64,000 nt of DNA from Gammaproteobacteria bacterium (lineage in GTDB: Bacteria; Pseudomonadota; Gammaproteobacteria; Steroidobacterales; Steroidobacteraceae). This document shows, piece after piece, positions 16,918-24,908 of the stretch. Under the pieces are notes generated by a model that was given only the letters and a program-made list of their open reading frames with translations, was not told the origin of the DNA and did not search any database. The stretch is from contig JADJHU010000015.1 of the NCBI GenBank assembly GCA_016707425.1, positions 434,001 to 498,000 of the forward strand. Direction: 5' to 3'. Position 1 is the stretch's first letter, and each line of letters opens with the position of its first letter. Made by a program: the position numbers and the translations under genes.

Positions 16918-18705
16918 ATGAGCTCGCTCGATCTGGCCCTCATCGGCAACTGCAACATCGGCGCCCTCATTGCTCCGACTGCGGAGATCGTCTGGGCCTG
17001 CTTTCCGCGCTTCGACGGCGATGCCATGTTCTGCTCCCTGCTGCGCGAGCGGCAGGGCCATGACGATTTCGGCTTCGCCGCGGTCGATGTCGTCGATTTT
17101 TCCCATGCCGAGCAGGAGTACGTGACCAACACGCCACTGCTAGTCACGCGCCTCTACGACCGCCACGGCGGCGTCGCGGAAATCACGGACTTCGCGCCAC
17201 GCTTCCTGCAGCATGGGCGCAGGTTCGCCCCCATGACCCTGGTGCGCCAGCTGCGCCGGCTCGCCGGCAGTCCGCGCATCGTGTTGCGGGTGCGACCGGC
17301 GCACCACTACGGCCGCGAGCGCCCCTCGGTGACCTGGGGCAGCAACCACATCCGCTACGTCGCGCCCGACCTGACGCTGCGTCTGACGACCGATGCGTCG
17401 GTCACGGCGATTCTGGAAGAAACGCCGTTCTTCCTGGAGGACACCTCCACGCTGATCCTGGGTCCGGACGAAACCCTGCAGGGCGGCGTCGCGGAGACGG
17501 GACGGCATCTCGCCGAGAACACGATCGCCTACTGGCGCGAATGGGTCTGCCATCTCTCGATCCCCTTCGAGTGGCAGGAAGCCGTGATCCGCGCCGCGAT
17601 CACCCTGAAGCTCAACGCCTTCGACGACTCCGGCGCCATCATTGCCGCCCTGACCACATCGATCCCCGAGGCCGCGCACAGCGGGCGCAACTGGGATTAC
17701 CGCTACTGCTGGCTGCGCGACGGTTATTTCGTCGTGAATGCGCTGAACCGCCTCGGCCGCACCCGCACCATGGAGCGCTACCTCGCCTACGTGGTGAACA
17801 TCGCGGCAGGCTCGAAGGACGGCATCCTGCAACCCGTCTATGGCATCAGCGGCCGGACGCTCATCGACGAGCATGTCATCGACAGCCTGCCCGGCTACCG
17901 TGGCATGGGACCAGTGCGCGTCGGCAACCAGGCCTGCCGGCAGGTGCAGCACGATGTCTACGGCTCGGCCATCCTCACGGCAACGCGCGTCTTCTTCGAT
18001 CGTCGTCTCGTGCGCTGCGGCGACGAGGCGCTCTTCCGGCGCCTGGAGCTCCTCGGAGAGTGCGCCGTACAGCTGCACGATCAGCCCGATGCCGGCCTGT
18101 GGGAATTGCGCGGCTCGGCGCGCGTGCACACCTTCTCCAGCGTCATGTGCTGGGCCGCCTGCGACCGGCTGGCGAGGATCGCTGCCCGGCTCGGCCTCAC
18201 GCAGCGTCACGCGTACTGGCAGACGCAGGCCGGGCGCATCCATCAGGTCATCGACCAGCGCGCCTGGAACGGGAACCTCAACAGCTTCGTGGCGACCTTC
18301 GAGGGCAACGCCATGGACGCGAGCCTCCTGCTGCTGAACGAGGTCGGCTTCCTGCAGGCCGACGATCCGCGCTTCGCCGGCACGGTGGCCGCCGTCGAGC
18401 GCGAGCTGCGCCACGGCGACTTCATCTTCCGCTATGTCGAGAAGGACGACTTCGGCAAGCCGGAGAACGCCTTCCTCGCCTGCACCTTCTGGTACATCGA
18501 CGCACTGGCCGCACTCGGACGACGCAACGAAGCGCGCGCGCTCTTCGAGCGCCTGCTCGCCTGCCGCAACCGTCACGGGCTGCTCGCGGAGCACATTGAC
18601 CCACGCAGCCACGAACAGTGGGGCAACTTCGTGCAGACCTACAGCATGGTCGGGCTGATCAATTCAGCCCACCGGCTGAGTGTCCCGTGGGGCCAGGCCT
18701 TCTGA
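16918..18705 (+). CDS. Glycoside hydrolase family 15 protein (glucoamylase/trehalase-like)
   Basis: A 595-residue cytoplasmic protein without signal peptide. The N-terminal beta domain (LALIGNCNIGALIAPTAEIV, WACFPRFDG) and C-terminal (alpha/alpha)6 barrel match bacterial GH15 enzymes; NWDYRYCWLRDGYF lies near residues 258-271, PENAFLACTFWYIDAL near 515 and the closing EQWGNFVQTYSM near 568. These enzymes release glucose from alpha-glucans or trehalose. It follows the prenyltransferase by 12 bases and precedes an MFS exporter by 23, so it belongs to the same operon; it may remove or supply a sugar for the product, which is inference. Confidence 0.85.
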   Translation: MSSLDLALIGNCNIGALIAPTAEIVWACFPRFDGDAMFCSLLRERQGHDDFGFAAVDVVDFSHAEQEYVTNTPLLVTRLYDRHGGVAEITDFAPRFLQHGRRFAPMTLVRQLRRLAGSPRIVLRVRPAHHYGRERPSVTWGSNHIRYVAPDLTLRLTTDASVTAILEETPFFLEDTSTLILGPDETLQGGVAETGRHLAENTIAYWREWVCHLSIPFEWQEAVIRAAITLKLNAFDDSGAIIAALTTSIPEAAHSGRNWDYRYCWLRDGYFVVNALNRLGRTRTMERYLAYVVNIAAGSKDGILQPVYGISGRTLIDEHVIDSLPGYRGMGPVRVGNQACRQVQHDVYGSAILTATRVFFDRRLVRCGDEALFRRLELLGECAVQLHDQPDAGLWELRGSARVHTFSSVMCWAACDRLARIAARLGLTQRHAYWQTQAGRIHQVIDQRAWNGNLNSFVATFEGNAMDASLLLLNEVGFLQADDPRFAGTVAAVERELRHGDFIFRYVEKDDFGKPENAFLACTFWYIDALAALGRRNEARALFERLLACRNRHGLLAEHIDPRSHEQWGNFVQTYSMVGLINSAHRLSVPWGQAF

Positions 18706-18728
18706 CACCGCCCCCCACTGGAGAACAG

Positions 18729-19955
18729 GTGAACACCACCCCGGCCAGGACGGGCGGAGAACTCGCCGCGCCCCGCTTCAGCATGATCGGCATGGTCAGC
18801 TTCGTGCACATGCTGAACGACATGATGCAGTCGGTGATCGTCGCGATCTATCCGCTGCTGAAGGGTGAATTCAGCCTGAGCTATGCACAGATCGGCGTCA
18901 TCACGCTGACCTTCCAGCTCACCGCCTCGCTCCTGCAGCCGGTCGTCGGGGCGGTGACCGACCGCCATCCGCTGCCATACTCCCTGCCGATCGGCATGTG
19001 TTTCACACTGGCAGGCCTGACACTGCTCTCGATCGCGCCGAGCTACGGGCTCCTCCTGGTGTCCGTGGCACTGATCGGTTGCGGCTCGTCGGTCTTCCAC
19101 CCCGAGTCTTCGCGCGTCGCGCGCATGGCGTCCGGCGGCCGCTACGGCTTCGCGCAGGCCCTGTTCCAGATCGGCGGCAACTTCGGCCAGGCGCTCGGTC
19201 CGATGTTCGCCGCCGTCGTCGTGCTCAAGCTCGGACGGGCGAGTGCGGGCTGGTTCACCCTGGCCGCGCTGCTCGCGATCGTGCTCCTGCTGCAGGTGAG
19301 CCGCTGGTACCGGCAGCACATCGCCGAGCACCTGCACAGACACGCCACCGCCGCCCAGCGCCGGTTTCCCCGTGCCGTCGTGCGCTACACCATCGGCATC
19401 CTGTTCGTGCTGATGTTCTCGAAGTTCTTCTACCTGGCGAGCATCAGCAGCTACTACGAGTTCTATCTCATGCACCGCTTCGGCCTCTCGGCGGATGCGG
19501 CGGCGCATCTTCTCGCGGTGTTCCTGTTCGCGATCGCGGGGGGAACGCTGCTCGGCGGACCGCTCGGCGACTACATCGGACGCCGGCGCGTCATCTGGTT
19601 TTCGATCCTCGGCTGCGCGCCCTTTGCGCTCATCCTGCCCTACGCCGGTCTCGGGTGGACAGTGGCGCTCAGTGTCGTCATCGGTCTCGTGATTGCCTCG
19701 GCGTTCCCCGCGATCATCGTCTACGCGCAGGACATGCTGACGCATCGCATCGGCATGGTCTCGGGCCTGTTCTATGGCTTCAGCTTCGGTCTCGGCGGCA
19801 TCGGCGCAGCCGTGCTCGGTCTGCTGGCCGACCGGTTCGGAATCGACGTCGTGTACCGCATGTGCGCCTTCCTGCCGCTGCTCGGCGTGCTCGCGATCCT
19901 GCTGCCGGATGTGCGGCCGCCTGCGCCGGCAGGCCCGCCGTCACGCAGCGCCTGA
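18729..19955 (+). CDS. MFS exporter of the fosmidomycin-resistance (Fsr) type
   Basis: A 408-residue 12-helix transporter resembling Fsr: the first helix carries FVHMLNDMMQSVI, loop 2-3 GAVTDRHPLPYSLP, helix 4-5 GCGSSVFHPESSRVARMASG, and loop 8-9 GGPLGDYIGRRRV. The GTG at 18729 follows a ctggagaac ribosome-site-like sequence; an internal ATG at 18783 would drop only 18 residues. It closes the plus-strand operon that starts at 12437 and could export its product or protect the cell. The 3' end overlaps the convergent CMD-family gene by 15 bases. Confidence 0.85.
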   Translation: MNTTPARTGGELAAPRFSMIGMVSFVHMLNDMMQSVIVAIYPLLKGEFSLSYAQIGVITLTFQLTASLLQPVVGAVTDRHPLPYSLPIGMCFTLAGLTLLSIAPSYGLLLVSVALIGCGSSVFHPESSRVARMASGGRYGFAQALFQIGGNFGQALGPMFAAVVVLKLGRASAGWFTLAALLAIVLLLQVSRWYRQHIAEHLHRHATAAQRRFPRAVVRYTIGILFVLMFSKFFYLASISSYYEFYLMHRFGLSADAAAHLLAVFLFAIAGGTLLGGPLGDYIGRRRVIWFSILGCAPFALILPYAGLGWTVALSVVIGLVIASAFPAIIVYAQDMLTHRIGMVSGLFYGFSFGLGGIGAAVLGLLADRFGIDVVYRMCAFLPLLGVLAILLPDVRPPAPAGPPSRSA

Positions 19956-20312
19956 GGCCGCGATGGCGTCTTCCGTCACGGGCAGGAGGCCGCTGACGCG
20001 CGGATAGCCCGCGTACTGCGCGAGATGGATGAGCGTCTCCCGCGCCTGCTCCGGGGTGAGCTCCCCATTGGCGATGGCCGCGCGCACCTGGATGCCCCAC
20101 ACTGCCTTTTCGCCGAGGGCCGCGATCACGCCCATCGTCAGCAGCCGTCGGTCGCGGACCGACAGGGTTTCGCGCGTCCAGATTTCGCCGAACAGTTCCT
20201 CGAGCATGAGATCGCCGAAGGCGCTCTGGCCTGCAGGCGGGACGGGCACGATGTCCCCATACACCTTCTGCATCATCGCCGCGCCCTTCCGGCGCCGTTC
20301 CGAATCGCTCAT
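19941..20312 (-). CDS. Carboxymuconolactone decarboxylase (CMD) family protein
   Basis: A 123-residue all-helical protein like gamma-carboxymuconolactone decarboxylases: MQKVYGDIVPVPP, FGDLMLEELFGEIWTRE, LSVRDRRLLTMGVIAALG and the C-terminal IHLAQYAGYPR. It lacks the CxxC found in AhpD-like peroxidase members, so a decarboxylase or binding role is more likely. The ATG at 20312 fits the family start better than an in-frame upstream ATG at 20345. It lies 58 bases downstream of a beta-hydroxyacid dehydrogenase on the same strand, probably co-transcribed; small-molecule catabolism or tailoring is a fair guess. Confidence 0.85.
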   Translation of the reverse strand: MSDSERRRKGAAMMQKVYGDIVPVPPAGQSAFGDLMLEELFGEIWTRETLSVRDRRLLTMGVIAALGEKAVWGIQVRAAIANGELTPEQARETLIHLAQYAGYPRVSGLLPVTEDAIAASGAA

Positions 20313-20370
20313 CGCCGTTCTCCCCGGGTCGTTCACTCGACTCACCCGATCTTAGCAGCCCCAGCCCCTC

Positions 20371-21219
20371 TCAATTCCGCTCCAGGGCTCCGGTCATCAT
20401 GGGGCGAACGAGGGCACGCGTGTCGCGGATCAGGGTGACATCGCGACGGGCTTTCCCGGCACATTCGATGGCGAGTGCGAGATCCTTCTCGCCGATCCCT
20501 GCCTGGCTCGCCAGGAACTGATCGCGCGCCGGATCGGCGCCGGGCGGAAACCGGTGCTTGCCGTCCAGCAGCGCACCGACCGCCGGAGTCAGGTTGCCGT
20601 TCGCGGCCATGACACGACGGAGTTTCTCGTAGGGCACGCCATAGTGCGCCGCCAGCGCCGTGGCCTCCGCGCCCACGACCAGGTGCGTCCAGGTGACGAG
20701 GTTGTTGGCGATCTTGGTGGCCATGCCCGCACCCAGCGGACCCATGTGCTCCATGTCCGTCGAGAAGGTCCCGATGACGGCGCGCGCCCGTTCGACGTCC
20801 GCCGCCTCGCCGCCCAGCATGGTGAACACGAAGGCATCCTGGTCCGTGGGGCGAGTGCGTGTCACCGGCGCATCGACGAGCGCCACCTTCTTCGGCGCAA
20901 GCTGCGTCCGCAGGTGCTCGAGGGTGGCGACCGCAATCGTGCTGTGGATGAGGAGGATCGAGCCCGGCGCGAGCCCCGCGAGAAGGCCGGCCGCGCCCAG
21001 CACCACCGCTTCCACCTGCTGATCGTCCCGGACGCACACGCAGGCGATCTCCGCGCCACGCGCCGCATCGGCCGCGGAGTCGCCGACGCGCGCGACACCG
21101 CGGAAGGCCTCGCGCGCCGCGGGCAGGGCATCGTGGACCGCGAGGTCGAAGCCTGCGCGCGCGATCAGCCGCGCCTGCGGCGCGCCCATGCTTCCCAGGC
21201 CGACGAATGCGATCTTCAT
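20371..21219 (-). CDS. NAD(P)-dependent beta-hydroxyacid dehydrogenase (3-hydroxyisobutyrate dehydrogenase family)
   Basis: A 282-residue protein with the Rossmann motif GLGSMG at residues 7-12, the substrate-loop region DAPV at 116-119 and catalytic Lys169 with Asn173 in GAGMATKIANNL. The substrate-loop glycines seen in most relatives (DAPVSGG) are replaced by TRTRP, so the substrate probably differs from 3-hydroxyisobutyrate. The ATG at 21219 follows a GGAAAG ribosome site. It forms a two-gene minus-strand unit with the CMD protein. Confidence 0.85.
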   Translation of the reverse strand: MKIAFVGLGSMGAPQARLIARAGFDLAVHDALPAAREAFRGVARVGDSAADAARGAEIACVCVRDDQQVEAVVLGAAGLLAGLAPGSILLIHSTIAVATLEHLRTQLAPKKVALVDAPVTRTRPTDQDAFVFTMLGGEAADVERARAVIGTFSTDMEHMGPLGAGMATKIANNLVTWTHLVVGAEATALAAHYGVPYEKLRRVMAANGNLTPAVGALLDGKHRFPPGADPARDQFLASQAGIGEKDLALAIECAGKARRDVTLIRDTRALVRPMMTGALERN

Positions 21220-21338
21220 GATGAGCTTTCCGGGTGCAGCTTCGAGAGCCGCTAGCGTAGCGCACGGAGTCTGCGGCGCGAACCACTGACCGTGCGTCCC
21301 TTGCGATGAATGGTTTTCGGCGGTAAACATCACAGGAG

Positions 21339-21629
21339 ATGCGATTTGCCGCGATCGATTTCGAGACCGCCAGCCATCGGCGCGACAACGCGCCCTTCGA
21401 CAACAGCGTACTCGCGAGCTGCTGTCGCACCTACCAGCTCCCGGACATTCGCCGGCCATTCGTCTGCACCGTCCGCGTGGCGCGGGAAGTCTGGAACATC
21501 CGCCCGACCCGGCTGCCGGACGTGTGCACGCGGCTGAACATCCCGCTGCGACACCACCAGGCCGACTCCGACGCCGAAGCGTGTGCCCGCATCGTCATGG
21601 CGGCGGAGCGGGCGGGATGGGTGCCGTGA
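21339..21629 (+). CDS. DnaQ-like 3'-5' exonuclease, internally deleted
   Basis: The 96-residue reading begins like DEDDh exonucleases (MRFAAIDFETASHRRD: ExoI Asp7 and Glu9) and jumps at residue 16-17 straight into the ExoII block NAPFDNSVLASCC, then continues normally to FVCTVRVAREVW, LPDVC and the ExoIII block HHQADSDAEACA. Full-length relatives have about 60-70 residues between the first two blocks. So this is an in-frame internal deletion near 21387 that probably destroys the fold. A good ribosome site (CACAGGAG) precedes the ATG. First gene of the island side; likely non-functional, unless the join is an assembly error. Confidence 0.65.
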   Translation: MRFAAIDFETASHRRDNAPFDNSVLASCCRTYQLPDIRRPFVCTVRVAREVWNIRPTRLPDVCTRLNIPLRHHQADSDAEACARIVMAAERAGWVP

Positions 21630-21687
21630 GCGACCTTCGCATGAGGCCAGTTTCAGCTCACGCCGAGCTTGCCAATCCGCAGCATGA

Positions 21688-22920
21688 ATGAATATCATCC
21701 ATGTCGTGAAGACCGTGCCCCGCCTGGTGGATGGCGCGCTCGCCGCGCGGCTGCGCGTGATGCCGGCCGTTGTGCTCACCGGCGCACGGCAGACCGGCAA
21801 GAGCACCTTGGTCGAGAAGCTGGTGCCGGGCGAGCGGCGCTACCGCTCGCTCGACGACTTCGACGTGCGCGATGCGGCGCGCCGCGACACCGAGGCCCTG
21901 CTGGGAGGCGACGATCCGCTCACGCTCGACGAGGTCCAGCGCGAGCCGGGCCTGCTGACGGCGGTGAAGCGGGCCATCGACGGCGACCGCCGGCCGGGGC
22001 GCTTCCTGCTCACCGGCTCGGCCAACCTGCTCCTGATGCGGCAGGTGTCGGAGTCGCTGGCCGGCCGCGCGAGCTACCTCACGCTCTGGCCCATGACCCG
22101 GCGCGAGCAGCTCGGGCTCGCGCGCGCAGGGCGTTGGGACGACCTGCTGGCCGCGCCCGAAGGCGAGTGGCGAGACCTGTTGGCGGCTGGGGATGACCTC
22201 GACGAAGACTGGCAGGCGCTCGCGCTGCGCGGCGGGTTTCCCACGCCGGCGCTGGAGCTCACGACGCCGGGGGACCGCGCCATCTGGTTCGACGGCTGCG
22301 TGCGCACCTATCTCGAGCGCGACCTGCAGGACCTGGCCTCGATCAGCGCGCTGCCCAACTTCCGCCGCCTGATGCAGGCCGCCTGCCTGCGCGTAGGGCA
22401 GCTCCTCAACCAGACCGAGCTGGGCCGGGATGTCGGCCTGCCGCAGCCGACGGTGCACCGCTGGCTCAACCTGCTGGAGACGTCGTATCTGCTCGTGCGC
22501 CTTCCGGCCTACGCGGTGCACCGGACCAAGCGGCTCGTCAAGTCCCCCAGAATCTTCTGGGGCGACACCGGCGTCGCGCTGCACCTCGGCGCCACTGCGC
22601 CCGCAGGTGCGCACCTCGAGAACCTGGTGCTGCACGACCTGCTCGCCTGGCGCGATGCGCGGGTAGATCGCGTGGAACTCGCCTACTGGCGCACCACGAT
22701 CGGCGAGGAAGTGGACTTCGTGATCGAGGCCGGCGGCAAGCTGCTGCCCATCGAGGTGAAGGCCACCTCGAGGCCGCGCCTCGCCGACTGCGCGCACCTG
22801 CGCACCTTCCGGCAGGAATACGGGCGCAAGGCGCGCGCCGGGCTCCTGCTGCACACCGGGCACACGGTCGAGTGGCTTACCCCCGACGTGCTGGCCGTAC
22901 CTTGGTGGAGAGTGCTGTAG
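21688..22920 (+). CDS. DUF4143-type P-loop ATPase (first copy)
   Basis: A 410-residue AAA-like ATPase: Walker A GARQTGKST at 32-40, Walker B TLDEVQ near 79, a sensor-like LLTGSANLLLM, a DUF4143 middle domain (YLERDLQDLASIS through TVHRWLNLLETSYLL) and a C-terminal PD-(D/E)xK-like fold (EEVDFVIEAGGKLLPIEVKA). Such proteins are common near toxin-antitoxin and restriction genes; their role is not established. It ends 3 bases before hsdM and is probably in the same transcript. Length is typical. Confidence 0.85.
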   Translation: MNIIHVVKTVPRLVDGALAARLRVMPAVVLTGARQTGKSTLVEKLVPGERRYRSLDDFDVRDAARRDTEALLGGDDPLTLDEVQREPGLLTAVKRAIDGDRRPGRFLLTGSANLLLMRQVSESLAGRASYLTLWPMTRREQLGLARAGRWDDLLAAPEGEWRDLLAAGDDLDEDWQALALRGGFPTPALELTTPGDRAIWFDGCVRTYLERDLQDLASISALPNFRRLMQAACLRVGQLLNQTELGRDVGLPQPTVHRWLNLLETSYLLVRLPAYAVHRTKRLVKSPRIFWGDTGVALHLGATAPAGAHLENLVLHDLLAWRDARVDRVELAYWRTTIGEEVDFVIEAGGKLLPIEVKATSRPRLADCAHLRTFRQEYGRKARAGLLLHTGHTVEWLTPDVLAVPWWRVL

Positions 22921-22923
22921 CCC

Positions 22924-24867
22924 ATGGAACCGACCCAACTCAACTGGATCGCCAACTTCATCTGGGGCATCGCCGACGACGTCCTGCGGGATCTCTACGT
23001 CCGCGGCAAGTACCGCGACGTCATCCTGCCGATGACCGTGCTGCGTCGTCTCGATGCGGTTCTGGAGCCGACCAAGCAGGCCGTGCTCGACATGAAGGCC
23101 TCGCTCGACAAGGCCGGGATCACCAATCAGGACCAGGCGCTGCGCCAGGCCGCCGGCCAGGCGTTCTACAACACCTCGAAGTTCACGCTGCGCGACCTCA
23201 AGGCCCGCGCCAGCCAGCAGCAGCTCAAGGCCGACTTCGAGGCCTACCTCGACGGCTTCTCGCCGAACGTGCAGGACATCCTCGAGAACTTCGAATTCCG
23301 CAACCAGATCCCGCGGCTCTCGAAAGCCGATGCACTCGGCACGCTGATCGAAAAATTGCTGTCGCCCGACATCGACTTGAGCCCGCGCGGCCTCGACAAC
23401 CACGGCATGGGCACGGTGTTCGAGGAACTGGTCCGACGCTTCAACGAAGAGAACAACGAAGAAGCCGGCGAACACTGGACGCCGCGCGACGCCGTCAAGC
23501 TCATGGCGAAGCTGCTCTTTCTGCCGATCGCCGACGAGATCGAATCCGGCACCTACCTGCTCTACGACGCCGCCTGCGGCACGGGCGGCATGCTGACGGT
23601 CGCCGAGGAAACGCTTCAGGAGCTTGCAAGGCAGCACGGCAAGCAGGTCGCCACCCACCTCTACGGCCAGGAAATCAACGCCGAGACCTACGCCATCTGC
23701 AAAGCCGACCTGCTGCTCAAGGGCGAGGGCGACGCCGCGGACAACATCGTCGGCGGCCCGGAGCATTCCACGCTCGCCAACGACGCCTTCCCGTCGCGCG
23801 AGTTCGACTTCATGCTCTCCAACCCGCCCTACGGCAAGAGCTGGAAGAGCGACCTGGAGCGCATGGGCGGCAAGGACGGCATCAAGGACCCGCGCTTCGT
23901 CATCGAACACGCTGGCGACCCCGAGTACTCGCTCATCACCCGCTCGAGCGACGGCCAGATGCTGTTCCTGGCCAACATGCTGAGCAAGATGAAGCAGGGC
24001 ACCAAGCTCGGCAGCCGCATCGCCGAGGTGCACAACGGCTCCTCGCTGTTCACCGGCGACGCCGGCCAGGGCGAGAGCAACATCCGCCGCTGGATCATCG
24101 AGAACGACTGGCTCGAAGCCATCGTCGCCCTGCCGCTGAACATGTTCTACAACACCGGCATCGCCACCTACATCTGGGTGCTCACCAACCGCAAGCCGGC
24201 GCACCGCCAGGGCAAGGTGCAGCTCATCGACGCCACCCAGTGGTACCAGCCGCTGCGCAAGAACCTGGGCAAGAAGAACTGCGAGCTGTCGGACGACGAC
24301 ATCGCGCGCATCTGCGATGCGTTCCTGAAGTTCGAGGAGAGCGAGCAGTCGAAGCTCTTCCCGAACGCCGCCTTCGGCTACTGGAAGGTGACCGTCGAGC
24401 GCCCGCTGCGCCTGAAGGGCATCGACCCCGAGCGGGCGTACACGCCGAAGGAGATCAAGGCGCTCAAGGAAACCGCCGAGCGCGCCGACGACGCACCGCC
24501 GATCATCAAGAAAGTCCACAAGAAGGGCACCGCGGCTGACCCGCTGCGGGGGTTGTTCGAGGCGACGATCGCCGGCAAGCCGGCCGTGGTCGAGTACGAG
24601 CCCGACCCGGATCTCCGCGACACCGAGCAGGTGCCGCTGCTGGAAGAAGGCGGCATCGAGGCCTTCCTCCGGCGCGAGGTGCTGCCCCACGCACCCGACG
24701 CCTGGTACGTGCCGGACAGCGTCAAGACCGGCTACGAAATCAGTTTCACGCGCTACTTCTACAAGCCGCAGCCGCTGCGCACGCTGGAAGAGATCCGGGC
24801 GGACATCCTCGCACTCGAGAAGGAGACCGAGGGGTTGCTGGGCGGGATCATCGGCGTCACGACGTGA
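22924..24867 (+). CDS. hsdM: Type I restriction-modification DNA methyltransferase subunit HsdM
   Basis: A 647-residue N6-adenine methyltransferase subunit: helical N-terminal domain, SAM motif DAACGTGGMLTVAEE near residue 218, catalytic NPPYG at about 300, and the C-terminal coiled region that contacts HsdS. It is uninterrupted and of normal length for this subfamily, so methylation may persist even though hsdR is broken. Together with HsdS it would mark host DNA. The genes that follow are a DUF4143 ATPase and a DUF262 protein before hsdS at 28051, an unusual spacing for the hsd genes. Confidence 0.95.
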   Translation: MEPTQLNWIANFIWGIADDVLRDLYVRGKYRDVILPMTVLRRLDAVLEPTKQAVLDMKASLDKAGITNQDQALRQAAGQAFYNTSKFTLRDLKARASQQQLKADFEAYLDGFSPNVQDILENFEFRNQIPRLSKADALGTLIEKLLSPDIDLSPRGLDNHGMGTVFEELVRRFNEENNEEAGEHWTPRDAVKLMAKLLFLPIADEIESGTYLLYDAACGTGGMLTVAEETLQELARQHGKQVATHLYGQEINAETYAICKADLLLKGEGDAADNIVGGPEHSTLANDAFPSREFDFMLSNPPYGKSWKSDLERMGGKDGIKDPRFVIEHAGDPEYSLITRSSDGQMLFLANMLSKMKQGTKLGSRIAEVHNGSSLFTGDAGQGESNIRRWIIENDWLEAIVALPLNMFYNTGIATYIWVLTNRKPAHRQGKVQLIDATQWYQPLRKNLGKKNCELSDDDIARICDAFLKFEESEQSKLFPNAAFGYWKVTVERPLRLKGIDPERAYTPKEIKALKETAERADDAPPIIKKVHKKGTAADPLRGLFEATIAGKPAVVEYEPDPDLRDTEQVPLLEEGGIEAFLRREVLPHAPDAWYVPDSVKTGYEISFTRYFYKPQPLRTLEEIRADILALEKETEGLLGGIIGVTT

Positions 24868-24872
24868 TAGAG

Positions 24873-24896
24873 TTAAGCACAGAATACTGTGCTTAA
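24873..24896. promoter_or_regulatory. Perfect 10-bp inverted repeat upstream of the second DUF4143 gene
   Basis: TTAAGCACAG at 24873-24882 and CTGTGCTTAA at 24887-24896 are exact inverted copies around AATA. It sits 5 bases after the hsdM stop and 12 before the next ATG. The AT-rich symmetric form without a U-tract favours a repressor or autoregulatory operator; a weak attenuating hairpin is the alternative. Confidence 0.5.
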
Positions 24897-24908
24897 GGCT
24901 AACGCAGG

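Noticed and set aside
17140..18612. Long minus-strand open frame opposite GH15
   Set aside because: Same shadow effect from high GC at third codon positions.
21220..21250. TTTCCGGGTGCAG as a second att copy at the left island end
   Set aside because: Several mismatches to the core, and the bases form the ribosome site of the dehydrogenase gene.
21658..24690. A 1010-codon open frame on the minus strand
   Set aside because: It lies opposite the intact DUF4143 and hsdM genes; its composition (Arg/Val/Gly/Gln-rich) is that of the antisense frame of GC-rich genes and no domain is visible.
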